Shown here in pieces: positions 36,241 to 44,506 of a stretch of DNA of 64,000 nucleotides. The DNA is from CAZYVD01 sp964651045 (GTDB taxonomy: Bacteria > Zhuqueibacterota > QNDG01 > DSAB01), in NCBI GenBank assembly GCA_964651045.1, contig CAZYVD010000009.1, positions 4,332 to 68,331 on the forward strand, in the 5' to 3' direction. The position numbers and the translations under genes are program-made. The number at the start of each line of letters is the position of its first letter. The first letter of the stretch is position 1. Below the pieces are notes generated by a model. It made no database searches. It had not been told where the DNA came from and saw only the letters and a list, made by a program, of their open reading frames with translations.

Positions 36241-37502
36241 AGGTTCTTGTAGTCGGAAGTGGCGGCAGGGAACATGCATTAGTATGGAAAATATCACAGA
36301 GTCCAAGGGTTGAAAAGATTTACTGTGCCCCTGGAAATGGGGGCATTTCACAGATAGCAGAATGTGTCGATATAGAAGCAACCGACATAAAGGGTCTTGT
36401 TCAGTTTGCAAAAAAGAAAAGAATAGATCTTACAGTCATAGGACCCGAATTGCCTCTTACATTTGGAATTGTCGATAGATTTCAGGAGAATGGACTGCCA
36501 ATTTTTGGGCCGAACAGGGCAGCAGCAGAGATTGAGGGAAGCAAGGGATTTGCAAAAAGGTTTATGAAAAAATACAAAATACCCACTGCAGATTATCAAA
36601 TCTTTACTGATCCCGAAGAAGCAGTAGCATATATAAATAAAAAAGAACCACCATTAGTTTTAAAGGCCGATGGTCTTGCGGCAGGCAAAGGAGTGCTGGT
36701 CTGTCACACAAGGTCAGAACTCTATGATGGAATCGATCAAATAATGAAGAAAAGAGTGTTTGGTGAAGCTGGAAGCCGTTTAGTGATCGAAGAGTTTCTT
36801 CAGGGAGAGGAGGCCTCGGTACTGGCGGTTACAGATGGAGTGGACATGGTCGTATTTCCACCAGCACAGGATCATAAACCCATATTCGAACACGACAGGG
36901 GTCCGAATACAGGTGGAATGGGTGCCTATGCTCCTGCTCCTGTTGTAGATTCTAAAATGCTGAAGATCATAAGGCATAAGATACTCGATCCGACTATAAA
37001 GGGCATGAGAGAAGAAGGAAGGGAATACAGGGGAGTCATTTATGCAGGGCTCATGATAACAACCGAAGGTCCCAAGGTACTTGAATTTAACTGCCGATTT
37101 GGTGATCCAGAGACACAGGCCATTCTGCCGCTAATAGAAACAGATCTTGTTGACCTCATGGAAGCTTCGATAAAAAGAGGAGTGGGTGAGGTTGAGCTGA
37201 AGATAAAGAAGGGATTTGCCGTGTGTGTAGTAATCGCATCTGGCGGATATCCAGGCAAATATGAAAAGGGTAAAACAATTCACGGCCTCGATGATGTTTC
37301 TTCAGATACTTTAGTGTTTCATGCATGCACAAAGAGAAGAGGTGATCAATTAATAACCTCTGGAGGCAGGGTGCTTGGCATAACATGCATCGATTCCAGT
37401 GTTAAGGGTGCAATTGAGAAGACGTATATTGGAGTGAGCAGGATAACATTTGATGGTGCATACTACAGGAAGGACATTGGATACAGGGTTGTTGGAAAAT
37501 GA
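36237..37502 (+). CDS. purD: Phosphoribosylamine-glycine ligase
   Basis: ATP-grasp ligase forming glycinamide ribonucleotide in purine synthesis. 421 aa. N-terminal VVGSGGREHALVWKI, ATP-grasp core VLKADGLAAGKGVLVC, DHKPIFEHDRGPNTGGMGAYAPAP, and the metal-binding LEFNCRFGDPETQAILP. ATG 36237 overlaps uvrB and the stop overlaps the ClC gene, so purine synthesis, repair and ion transport share one transcript here; no other pur genes are in the window. Confidence 0.97.
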   Translation: MKVLVVGSGGREHALVWKISQSPRVEKIYCAPGNGGISQIAECVDIEATDIKGLVQFAKKKRIDLTVIGPELPLTFGIVDRFQENGLPIFGPNRAAAEIEGSKGFAKRFMKKYKIPTADYQIFTDPEEAVAYINKKEPPLVLKADGLAAGKGVLVCHTRSELYDGIDQIMKKRVFGEAGSRLVIEEFLQGEEASVLAVTDGVDMVVFPPAQDHKPIFEHDRGPNTGGMGAYAPAPVVDSKMLKIIRHKILDPTIKGMREEGREYRGVIYAGLMITTEGPKVLEFNCRFGDPETQAILPLIETDLVDLMEASIKRGVGEVELKIKKGFAVCVVIASGGYPGKYEKGKTIHGLDDVSSDTLVFHACTKRRGDQLITSGGRVLGITCIDSSVKGAIEKTYIGVSRITFDGAYYRKDIGYRVVGK

Positions 37503-39535
37503 GTAGAGCGAGATTTAAAAATCTTCTCGAAAAAATTCCTGTAACAAGCCATACATTTATGATAGTTCTGGCTGCTCTGACGGGTCTTCTGGGTGGATTC
37601 GGGGCCGTGGGATTTCGCAGTTTAATTGCTTTTTTTCAGCATCTCTTTTGGAAAGTTTCTGAATATACGCTTAACACAATTGGTGAGCTTCCATGGTACA
37701 CAAAATTGATAGTTCCTGCTGCTGGTGGAATAATAGTCGGACACATTGTCTATTTCTTTGCAAGAGAGGCCAAGGGGCATGGAGTCCCAGAGGTAATGGA
37801 AGCTGTTGCTTTAAATAATGGGCGCATCAGGCCTAGAGTCGTTGTTGTAAAGAGCATAGCTTCTGCTGTATGCATTGGATCCGGGGGTTCTGTTGGAAGA
37901 GAGGGCCCAATAGTTCAGATCGGTTCTGCTCTTGGCTCTACTGTTGGACAGTGGCTGAATCTTTCTGGCACTCATCTCAGAAATCTGGTTGGTTGCGGAG
38001 CTGCTGCTGGAATCGCTGCCACATTCAATGCTCCTGTGGCTGGTGCACTATTTTCTGCAGAGGTAATTTTAGGAAGTTTTGGGGTTGGCCAATTCAGTAC
38101 TGTTGTAGTATCTTCTGTTGTTGCAACTGTTGTCTCCAGATCTTTACTTGGCAATGAGATTGCCTTTACAGTACCATTTTACCAGTTGGTTAGTTACTGG
38201 GAGTTGATTCCATATACGATTCTTGGTCTACTAGCAGGAGTCATGGGAGTTGTTTTTATAAAGACGCTTTATGCAACAGAGGATGTTTTTGAAAAGATTC
38301 CACTACCGGAATATTTAAAACCTTTATCAGGCGGAATCTTAATAGGATTGATTGGCATCTGGTTCCCAAACATATTTGGTGTTGGGTATTCTACAATAGA
38401 TATTGCACTCACAGGTGGGTATGGTATTGGTGCTCTTGCACTCCTTTTTATGTTGAAGATGATATCTACTCCTATTACAATAGGATCTGGTGGTTCGGGT
38501 GGAGTCTTTGCACCCTCTCTGTTTCTAGGGAGTATGCTTGGCGGCATCGTGGGTAGTGTTTGTTCCTACCTCTTTCCAGGTTCTGTCGCCTCATCTGGAG
38601 CATATGCCCTTGTTGGAATGGGAGCAGTTGTATCAGCCACGACTCATGCACCGCTAACGGCGATTGTGATGATTTTTGAACTGACAGGTAATTACCATAT
38701 AATTCTTCCTCTTATGATTTCGTGCGTGCTGGGTTCTGTTGTTGCAGGCAGAATTAAAGAGGAGTCAATTTATACGATGAAGCTTGTGAGAAGAGGGGTT
38801 AGGATAAAATCTGGTTACGAAACAAACCTGTTCAGAACCATAAGAGTCAGAGAAGTAATGCGAAGAGAGATGGAAACAGTAGATGAAGATATGCCATTTG
38901 AAAAATTGCTTTCAAAGGTTCTTCGAAGCAAGCACCTTAATTTTTTTGTTACAGATAAAGATGGAAGGTTAAGGTCCGTTATTTTTGCACGAGATTTACG
39001 TCCCTATGTGTATGATTCAAAAAGAGCAAGTGGAATCAGGGCCAGGGATCTTGCACATGAACTGAAGTTCTGGGTAACAGGTGAGGATTCTTTGGATGTA
39101 GCACTCAAGGCATTTGAAAGGGAGGATATTAATGAGCTGCCTGTTGTGGATTCGGTTAAATCTAGAAAGATAATCGGAACGATATGGCAGAGAGACATGG
39201 CCGCTGCCTATAATGAGCTGGTTCTGAAACAAAACATGGCACAGGGAGTGGAGCTGGGAATAAAGTTCACCGACACTACAGAGAGGATAGATCTGGCAGA
39301 TGGTGCAAGCATGATAGAAATTGAGATTCCAGCCAGGTTTATTGGCAGGACTATAAAGGATATAGGCAAGCTTTATGAACACAATTTGAGGATAGTTTTT
39401 ATAAAGAAGATAAAACCTTCGGGTGAGATAAAAACAGTACTTCCAAAGGCATCATATAGATTTGAATCCGGCGACAGGATACTCGTTATTGGTGAAAGGG
39501 ATGATATTGAGAGGTGGAGAGCTCAGATGAGATGA
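37499..39535 (+). CDS. ClC-family chloride channel/antiporter with CBS pair and RCK_C domain
   Basis: 678 aa. The membrane part (about 1-425) has GHGVPEVMEAVAL (selectivity region, with His in place of the Ser of GSGIP), GSGGSVGREGPIVQIGSALGS with the gating Glu, and GSGGSGGVFAPSLFLGSMLGG. A CBS pair follows (about 455-570, VREVMRREMETVDED ... IIGTIWQRDM), then a TrkA-C/RCK_C domain (about 595-678, IEIEIPARFIGRTIKDIGKLYEHNLRIVFIKK). CBS regulation is common in ClC proteins; the additional RCK_C domain is known mainly from K+ and other transporters. It starts inside the purD stop. A weak GATCCT/AGGATC hairpin with a T-rich tail follows at 39555. Confidence 0.9.
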   Translation: MSRARFKNLLEKIPVTSHTFMIVLAALTGLLGGFGAVGFRSLIAFFQHLFWKVSEYTLNTIGELPWYTKLIVPAAGGIIVGHIVYFFAREAKGHGVPEVMEAVALNNGRIRPRVVVVKSIASAVCIGSGGSVGREGPIVQIGSALGSTVGQWLNLSGTHLRNLVGCGAAAGIAATFNAPVAGALFSAEVILGSFGVGQFSTVVVSSVVATVVSRSLLGNEIAFTVPFYQLVSYWELIPYTILGLLAGVMGVVFIKTLYATEDVFEKIPLPEYLKPLSGGILIGLIGIWFPNIFGVGYSTIDIALTGGYGIGALALLFMLKMISTPITIGSGGSGGVFAPSLFLGSMLGGIVGSVCSYLFPGSVASSGAYALVGMGAVVSATTHAPLTAIVMIFELTGNYHIILPLMISCVLGSVVAGRIKEESIYTMKLVRRGVRIKSGYETNLFRTIRVREVMRREMETVDEDMPFEKLLSKVLRSKHLNFFVTDKDGRLRSVIFARDLRPYVYDSKRASGIRARDLAHELKFWVTGEDSLDVALKAFEREDINELPVVDSVKSRKIIGTIWQRDMAAAYNELVLKQNMAQGVELGIKFTDTTERIDLADGASMIEIEIPARFIGRTIKDIGKLYEHNLRIVFIKKIKPSGEIKTVLPKASYRFESGDRILVIGERDDIERWRAQMR

Positions 39536-39779
39536 AAAAATAGAGGAATCAAATGATCCTGAATTAATTTATAAAAAAGGATCTTTTATGACTCATTCGA
39601 AAAGTAAAAGGATGACAAGATTGTTTGTTATTGTTTTAATGTAGGCAGGCGAACCATAGTTGGAATTAATCGAGATTTATTTTATCTATGAAACAGGAGT
39701 AATTAATAATAATTGAGTTTTTTAACGACTCTCACAAAAAAGTCTGTTTTTCAAATACTCTGATCTATCAGAAATATCA

Positions 39780-40877
39780 TCAATCTCTTATCCAGCAATT
39801 GTATCTTTTGTTTTTAAGAAGTCTAATTGCAGTAGTTCGGATTTTATTTGTCTCGAATGATAGTCTCATTGTTCCAGCTTCCTGTTCTCTTACCTTGAGA
39901 ATCTCTATGTCACAAATATTAATGTTTTTTTGTGCAAGGAGAGATGATATTGTTGATATTTCTCCTGGCCTGTCTTCCACCTGTATATAGAGGTCAAAAT
40001 GGGGATGGAGAAACCCCTTTGTATCAGAAGGGATCGATAGGCGGCTGATAGATGCCCGATTGAACGATTCAGATGCAGAGTCTTTTGAAATCATGAATTT
40101 TATGTTTTGAATTTCTTTGGTGAATTGATCGATCGCATTTAATATGTTATCTTTATTGGTCTCGAGTATTTCTTTCCATAATGAATATGGACTCGATGCA
40201 ACTCTAGTCATGTCGCGGAAACCGCCTGCAGCCATCTTGAGAAAATTTCCATTGTTTTTGTTATGAGCAGCAATCATGTTTACCATTGATACTGCAACTA
40301 TCTGCGGCAGATGGCTGACAAATGCTGCAATGCGGTCGTGTGTCGATGGACTCATTAATATTACCCTTGCGCCTATTTTCTCTAACAAACTTCCGAATTT
40401 GTGAATGAGTGGAAGGGGAATCTCCTCACCAGGAGTAAGAACATAGATGCAATTTTCGAATAAAAGTGGATCGGCCCATTTTATGCCGCAGCCATGGCTG
40501 CCTGTCATTGGATGTCCACCAATAAAATAGCCATTACTATTTATATATTTCAATGACTTATCGACTATCCTTGTCTTTGTACTTCCCACATCTGTTACAA
40601 GGGCATCCTTCTTTATTCGTGTTCCAACATCTTCGATTAATTCTAAGATAGAATTTATTGGTGTGCAGAGGAATATCAGGTCTGCGTCTCTTATGCAGTC
40701 GATCTGTCCCTTAACCACTCCTCTGTCTATGGCCTTTCGATCTAAAGCCTCTTTTATTACTGGCTCCTCATCGATGCCGGTTATATTCACCCTGTTTATC
40801 TTTCTTTTGATTGACATTCCGAGTGAGCCGCCTATAAGACCAACTCCTACTATTACAATATTTTTAAACTCATACAT
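39780..40877 (-). CDS. tyrA: Prephenate dehydrogenase with C-terminal ACT domain
   Basis: Oxidises prephenate to 4-hydroxyphenylpyruvate in tyrosine synthesis. 365 aa. Rossmann motif IVGVGLIGGSLGMSIKR, active-site GGHPMTGSHGCG (catalytic His) and FVSHLPQIVA. The C-terminal 75 residues are an ACT domain (LYIQVEDRPGEISTISSLLAQKNINI), which commonly binds an amino acid for feedback control. It is the last gene of the chorismate mutase-DAHP synthase-TyrA operon, one base after the DAHP synthase stop, and downstream of the aromatic attenuator. Confidence 0.94.
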   Translation of the reverse strand: MYEFKNIVIVGVGLIGGSLGMSIKRKINRVNITGIDEEPVIKEALDRKAIDRGVVKGQIDCIRDADLIFLCTPINSILELIEDVGTRIKKDALVTDVGSTKTRIVDKSLKYINSNGYFIGGHPMTGSHGCGIKWADPLLFENCIYVLTPGEEIPLPLIHKFGSLLEKIGARVILMSPSTHDRIAAFVSHLPQIVAVSMVNMIAAHNKNNGNFLKMAAGGFRDMTRVASSPYSLWKEILETNKDNILNAIDQFTKEIQNIKFMISKDSASESFNRASISRLSIPSDTKGFLHPHFDLYIQVEDRPGEISTISSLLAQKNINICDIEILKVREQEAGTMRLSFETNKIRTTAIRLLKNKRYNCWIRD

Positions 40878-40878
40878 C

Positions 40879-41775
40879 TTATTCTACCTTCCTTCCAACA
40901 GTCCATGCAGTGACTCTCAGTTCTTCCATTAATGATTCAAATTGTTCTGGAAGAAGGGACTGATAACCATCGGAGAGTGCCTCATTTGGATTGTGATGAA
41001 CCTCGATCATCAGGCCATCTGCACCAGCAGCAACCGCAGCGCGTGATAGTGGAGGTATTTTGTCCCTCAAACCAGTTGCATGACTTGGATCTACAAAGAT
41101 AGGAAGATGGCTCTTTTCTTTTATTACCGGTACTGCAGAAATATCGAGTGTATTTCTCGTGCATGTCTCGAATGTGCGTATACCCCTTTCACATAATATA
41201 ATGTTTCTATTTCCACCTGCCATAATATATTCAGCGGCCATGAGCCATTCATCGATTGTGGCAGACATTCCTCTCTTTAGAAGTACGGGTTTATTTATCT
41301 TTCCGACCTGTTTGAGGAGAGCATAGTTATGCATGTTTCTTGCACCTATTTGAAGGATGTCTACATATTTTGCACAAAGATCTATGGTTGATGTGTCCAT
41401 TACCTCAGATACAGTAATCAATCGATTTTCTTCTGCTGCTTCATGAAGCATCTTGAGTCCCTCTTCACCCAGGCCCTGAAAGCTGTATGGCGAAGTTCTT
41501 GGCTTAAATGCACCGCCCCTGAGTACTTTTGCGCCTGCTCTTTTTATGTTTCTCGCTATGTGGTGAATTTGATATTCATTTTCCACAGAACATGGTCCGG
41601 CAATGATTATTACCTCTCTTCCTCCAAACTCAACATTTTTGACTCTAAATACTGTATTTTCAGGATGAAAGGATCTGCTTACGAGTCGATAAGACTCATT
41701 ACTTACAACAGCTACTGCCCCTTGTGGATGTGCTATATTTTTTAATTCCACCTCTTTTTTTGCAACGACTGTCAT
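40879..41775 (-). CDS. aroF: 3-deoxy-7-phosphoheptulonate (DAHP) synthase, type I-beta
   Basis: First step of the shikimate pathway: condenses phosphoenolpyruvate and erythrose-4-phosphate. 298 aa. Barrel motifs: VIIIAGPCSVENEYQIHHIA, GAKVLRGGAFKPRTSPYSFQG, PVLLKRGMSATIDEWLMAAEYI, GIRTFETCTRNTLD, and FVDPSHATG. The N-terminal 45 residues are a shortened ferredoxin-like region compared with the allosteric members, so end-product feedback through that domain is doubtful; control by the leader attenuator would then carry more weight. It overlaps chorismate mutase by 4 nt. Confidence 0.95.
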   Translation of the reverse strand: MTVVAKKEVELKNIAHPQGAVAVVSNESYRLVSRSFHPENTVFRVKNVEFGGREVIIIAGPCSVENEYQIHHIARNIKRAGAKVLRGGAFKPRTSPYSFQGLGEEGLKMLHEAAEENRLITVSEVMDTSTIDLCAKYVDILQIGARNMHNYALLKQVGKINKPVLLKRGMSATIDEWLMAAEYIMAGGNRNIILCERGIRTFETCTRNTLDISAVPVIKEKSHLPIFVDPSHATGLRDKIPPLSRAAVAAGADGLMIEVHHNPNEALSDGYQSLLPEQFESLMEELRVTAWTVGRKVE

Positions 41776-42047
41776 GGATTACCTCTGAAGTTATTTTGCT
41801 GTATCTCCCTGGATTTCTTTAATATGATTTGAAATATATCAGTTAAAAAGTTAGAATCGATCTTTTCGAATGAATGATTCTTGAGTCTTGATAGAATAAA
41901 CTTTTCTCTATTTTGATCTTTTACAGGGAGTCCGAGTCTGTATTTTTCTCTTCCAATCTGTTCTGTTATTTTCATTCTTTGATTGAGCAGATAGATCAGT
42001 TTCCGATCGATTGATTCAATCTTTTTGCGAAGATCTTCAAGTTTCAT
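41772..42047 (-). CDS. aroQ: Chorismate mutase (AroQ class)
   Basis: Converts chorismate to prephenate, the branch to Phe and Tyr. 91 aa, all helical: LEDLRKKIESIDRKLIYLLNQRMKITEQIGREKYRLGLPVKDQNREKFILSRL, with the conserved Arg, Lys and Glu of the AroQ fold. First gene of the operon; its ATG is 26 nt after the U-tract of the leader terminator, with GGAG about 10 nt ahead. A stand-alone mutase, not fused to DAHP synthase or prephenate dehydratase. Confidence 0.92.
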   Translation of the reverse strand: MKLEDLRKKIESIDRKLIYLLNQRMKITEQIGREKYRLGLPVKDQNREKFILSRLKNHSFEKIDSNFLTDIFQIILKKSREIQQNNFRGNP

Positions 42048-42073
42048 TTACTCGTCTCCACTCATAATAAAAT

Positions 42074-42100
42074 AAAAAACCCACTCTTTAATGGAGTGGG
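42074..42100 (-). terminator. Attenuator terminator in the aromatic operon leader
   Basis: Minus strand: CCCACTC (42100-42094), 7-nt loop, GAGTGGG (42086-42080), then TTTTTTATTTTATT. A textbook intrinsic terminator placed between the leader peptide and the chorismate mutase start. Its 5' arm can instead pair with an identical GAGTGGG at 42157-42151 inside the leader ORF, forming an antiterminator; that upstream copy can in turn pair with CCCA at 42162-42159. Confidence 0.88.
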
Positions 42101-42128
42101 CGAGAGTTTTAAAAAATCTTTGTATCAC

Positions 42129-42218
42129 TCAGGGTTCAAATAAACTCCCTCCCACTCTTGGGAAAAAATACCAATAGTAATACCAAAAATAGAAAGATTT
42201 AAAGGTGTGTGTTTTCAT
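42129..42218 (-). CDS. Aromatic leader peptide (29 aa) of the aro attenuator
   Basis: Reading from ATG 42218 to TGA 42129 gives a 29-residue peptide beginning MKTHTFKS, with eleven aromatic residues in a row at positions 9-19 (FYFWYYYWYFF: four Phe, five Tyr, two Trp), ending GGSLFEP. It lies between a strong promoter (42254-42282) and a terminator (42074-42100), ahead of chorismate mutase, DAHP synthase and prephenate dehydrogenase. Shortage of any charged aromatic tRNA should stall a ribosome here and favour the antiterminator. The only upstream purine-rich element is AGAAGA about 13 nt before the ATG. An in-frame ATG at 42248 coincides with the predicted transcript start and is less likely. 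It is the functional counterpart of enterobacterial PheL/TrpL leaders, but with mixed codons. Confidence 0.9.
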   Translation of the reverse strand: MKTHTFKSFYFWYYYWYFFPRVGGSLFEP

Positions 42219-42253
42219 CGATTGATTTTTTTCTTCTGAAATGATCATGGATA

Positions 42254-42282
42254 AATATATAAATAATATTATCAATTGTCAA
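42254..42282 (-). promoter_or_regulatory. Sigma-70 promoter of the aromatic operon
   Basis: Minus strand TTGACA (42282-42277), 17 nt, TATATT (42259-42254). Predicted start near 42247, about 29 nt before the leader-peptide ATG. Confidence 0.82.
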
Positions 42283-42389
42283 GTAAAACTTTAAGAAATT
42301 TGTTGCCTATTTGATGAATATATTAGCAGAACGTTTGATAAATACGTCAACTATTTCATCAGTACTTAAAGATTGAAAAAACAAAACTC

Positions 42390-42418
42390 TTGCAAATATG
42401 ATACATTTTGATTATAAT
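42390..42418 (+). promoter_or_regulatory. Sigma-70 promoter of the nitroreductase operon
   Basis: TTGCAA, 17 nt, TATAAT. Predicted start near 42425, falling inside the palindrome at 42422-42438. Divergent from the aromatic operon promoter. Confidence 0.75.
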
Positions 42419-42421
42419 TAA

Positions 42422-42438
42422 ATCAATATTATATTGAT
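42422..42438. promoter_or_regulatory. Palindromic operator candidate
   Basis: Perfect inverted repeat ATCAATAT-T-ATATTGAT overlapping the predicted +1 of the nitroreductase promoter. Position and symmetry fit a repressor site; no regulator gene is adjacent. Confidence 0.5.
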
Positions 42439-42462
42439 CGTTTGGAAAGAGAGGTAATTGTA

Positions 42463-43077
42463 ATGGGTAGTGCATATGATATAATATGTGAACGCCGTTC
42501 TATAAGGAGATTTAAGAAAAAGAAGATTTCTAAAGAAAAATTATTAAAGATGGTAAATGCCGCACGTCTTGCACCTTCGGCTGCAAATATCCAACCTTGT
42601 GAATTTATAGTGGTAGATGAAAAGAAGCTATTGGATGAGGTTTTTGAAAATGTGAAGTGGGCAGGATATATTTCTCCTTCAGGCGATCCTCCAAAAGATC
42701 ATAGACCCGTAGCATACATAATTGTACTAATAGATTTAAATAAGAAAAAAAAGGGGGGGGAGCAAGACGCAGCCGCATCAATCCAGAACATATTGTTGAC
42801 TGCATGGGAAGAGAGCATAGGAAGCTGCTGGATTGGATCGATTAACCGAAAAAGGATAAAGAGAATATTTAAGATTCCTCACCATTTAAAAGTAAATTCA
42901 ATTGTGGCCTTAGGATACATTGGTGAGAAACCAGTTATAGAGGAGGTTAAGGAGTCAATACGTTACTGGAAGGATGATAGAGGGGTACTGCATGTTCCCA
43001 AAAGAAGGATAGAGGATATTTGTTACTTTAATATGTACATGAAGAGATTGGGAGTTGAAACAAATGCGGAAAGATAA
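42463..43077 (+). CDS. Nitroreductase-family FMN oxidoreductase
   Basis: 204 aa from ATG 42463, which has AGAGAGG 8 nt upstream; a TTG at 42442 is in frame but poorly placed. N-terminal ICERRSIRRFKKKKISKEKLLKMVNAARLAPSAANIQPCEFIVV is the FMN-binding signature, and DAAASIQNILLTAWEESIGSCWIGSI forms the second FMN contact and dimer helix. Substrate unknown. It contains a tract of eight A followed by eight G (codons for KKKKGG at about 42744-42760), unusual in an intact gene and a possible slippage site. First gene of an operon running to transketolase. Confidence 0.86.
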   Translation: MGSAYDIICERRSIRRFKKKKISKEKLLKMVNAARLAPSAANIQPCEFIVVDEKKLLDEVFENVKWAGYISPSGDPPKDHRPVAYIIVLIDLNKKKKGGEQDAAASIQNILLTAWEESIGSCWIGSINRKRIKRIFKIPHHLKVNSIVALGYIGEKPVIEEVKESIRYWKDDRGVLHVPKRRIEDICYFNMYMKRLGVETNAER

Positions 43078-43525
43078 TCTAAATAGCGAAAAGGAAAAGA
43101 GAACAATCAATATAGAGAAGATGATAAGAGATATTGAACAGCATTTTGGCAATGGTTTTAGGCCTTACGTTTTGCGAGATTTAAAGAGATTCCAGATAAG
43201 AAAAATAAAAAACCAATTGGAAAAAAATGAAGAATATAAGATAAAAGAATACAGAGACGAATTAACCAGTGTAGTAAAAATATTTCCAGTGGGAAAGTTG
43301 AGGAGATTAGCCGAACAGAAGGCACAGGAAGTCATAATGAAGGGAACTTCAGAGGCTCTTCCTCCTATGGGTGCTTTTGAGAGATTCATTATTCACGACT
43401 ACTTGAAGGATCGTGAGGGAATAAAAACAGAGAGCTTTGGCATTCAGGGAAAGGACAGACACGTAGAAATCCAGCCAGTATTTGGACGAACATTAAAGAA
43501 ATCAAGACGCAGGTTAATTAAATAG
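43064..43525 (+). CDS. R3H-domain-like protein
   Basis: 153 aa from ATG 43064, 9 nt after GGGAG; TTG 43055 is an alternative. The C-terminal part, EALPPMGAFERFIIHDYLKDREGIKTES, has the RxxxH core (RFIIH) and the surrounding pattern of the R3H single-strand nucleic-acid-binding domain as in Jag/KhpB. Unlike KhpB there is no KH domain or Jag N-domain; the N-terminal 90 residues are charged and probably helical. It overlaps the nitroreductase gene by 14 nt. Confidence 0.62.
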   Translation: MRKDNLNSEKEKRTINIEKMIRDIEQHFGNGFRPYVLRDLKRFQIRKIKNQLEKNEEYKIKEYRDELTSVVKIFPVGKLRRLAEQKAQEVIMKGTSEALPPMGAFERFIIHDYLKDREGIKTESFGIQGKDRHVEIQPVFGRTLKKSRRRLIK

Positions 43526-43549
43526 TCAATTACTTGTGGAGAAAGCAAG

Positions 43550-43924
43550 ATGAAGAATGATGTTTTGATTGTTGATGATGACAGGTCTGTAATCAGAACA
43601 GTAAAGAGAATATTAACACGTGCTGGACTGAATGTATATGTGGCAGAGAGCGGTGAAGAGTGTTTAAACCATTTAGAGAAGGGTTTCCAGGGCTTGATTT
43701 TAATGGATATAATCATGCCAGAAATGGATGGATGGGATACAATAGATGAAATCGTAAAAAGGGGATTGATGAAAGATATAATAATCTGCATGCTTACTGG
43801 AAAGGATGAGCCTGGCGAGAGGATGGAGAGTCTCAAGGAGTATGTAATAGACTATATAAGAAAGCCATTCAATATGGAAACTCTTGTTGATGTTGTTAAA
43901 AACTATCTTTCTTATTTAAAATAA
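43550..43924 (+). CDS. Single-domain response regulator (CheY-like receiver)
   Basis: 124 aa, receiver domain only. Acidic pocket VDDD (9-11), phospho-acceptor Asp53 (LILMDIIMPEMDGW), Thr83 (MLTG) and Lys105 (YIRKPF) are all present, so it should be phosphorylatable. No histidine kinase is in the window. Its TAA shares one base with the ATG of the CheB-type methylesterase, in a different frame, which strongly couples the two. Confidence 0.93.
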   Translation: MKNDVLIVDDDRSVIRTVKRILTRAGLNVYVAESGEECLNHLEKGFQGLILMDIIMPEMDGWDTIDEIVKRGLMKDIIICMLTGKDEPGERMESLKEYVIDYIRKPFNMETLVDVVKNYLSYLK

Positions 43925-44493
43925 TGTCTGTAAATACAATAACCATTATAGGCTCTTCTGCAGGAGGGCCAAGAATCCTGAAAGAGATATTTAAAGAACT
44001 TCCAGTATTGAATGGCGCAATAGTATTAATTCAGCACATGCCAGAGTTTATAAATATTCCATTTTGTGAGAGTCTCGATCAACTGACAGATATGAAAGTA
44101 AAGATTGCCGAGGATTGGGAGAGTTTGAACAGTGGAGTGGTTTATATAGCTCCAAGCGGCAGGCACTTATTGATCCACAGGAACAGGCAGATAAGATTGG
44201 TCAAAGGCGAGAAGTATCACCATGTGTGTCCTTCTATAGATGTAACCATGAAGTCGCTAACACCCCAGGGAGGAATAAGACACATTGGGATAGTTCTGAC
44301 AGGCATGGGGAACGATGGTGCCGAGGGAATAAAACATATTAAGAATGTAGGTGGAATAACAATAGCACAGGATGAAGAGACGAGCATAATCTACGGTATG
44401 CCCAAGGAGGCAAGATTGACAGGCTGTGTGGATATGATCTTGAATCCGGGACAGATAAGGGAGCAGTTGGTAAATCTCATGAATCTTCAATGA
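43924..44493 (+). CDS. Stand-alone CheB-type protein-glutamate methylesterase domain
   Basis: 189 aa. Triad residues: Ser12 in GSSAGGP, His in LIQHMPEF, Asp in VLTGMGNDGAEG; also KHIKNVGGITIAQDEETSIIYGMPKEA, the usual C-terminal signature. Canonical CheB has a receiver fused in front; here that receiver is a separate overlapping gene (43550). No chemoreceptor, CheR, CheA or CheW gene lies in the window, so the substrate may not be a chemoreceptor. Confidence 0.9.
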   Translation: MSVNTITIIGSSAGGPRILKEIFKELPVLNGAIVLIQHMPEFINIPFCESLDQLTDMKVKIAEDWESLNSGVVYIAPSGRHLLIHRNRQIRLVKGEKYHHVCPSIDVTMKSLTPQGGIRHIGIVLTGMGNDGAEGIKHIKNVGGITIAQDEETSIIYGMPKEARLTGCVDMILNPGQIREQLVNLMNLQ

Positions 44494-44506
44494 CACAAGG
44501 GAATAA

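Noticed and set aside
42048..42247. T-box or riboswitch ahead of the aromatic operon
   Set aside because: No T-box core sequence is seen, and the leader peptide with an aromatic codon run explains the terminator fully.
42216..42248. Leader peptide starting at the in-frame ATG 42248
   Set aside because: That ATG coincides with the predicted transcript start and would leave no ribosome-binding region; ATG 42218 is preferred.
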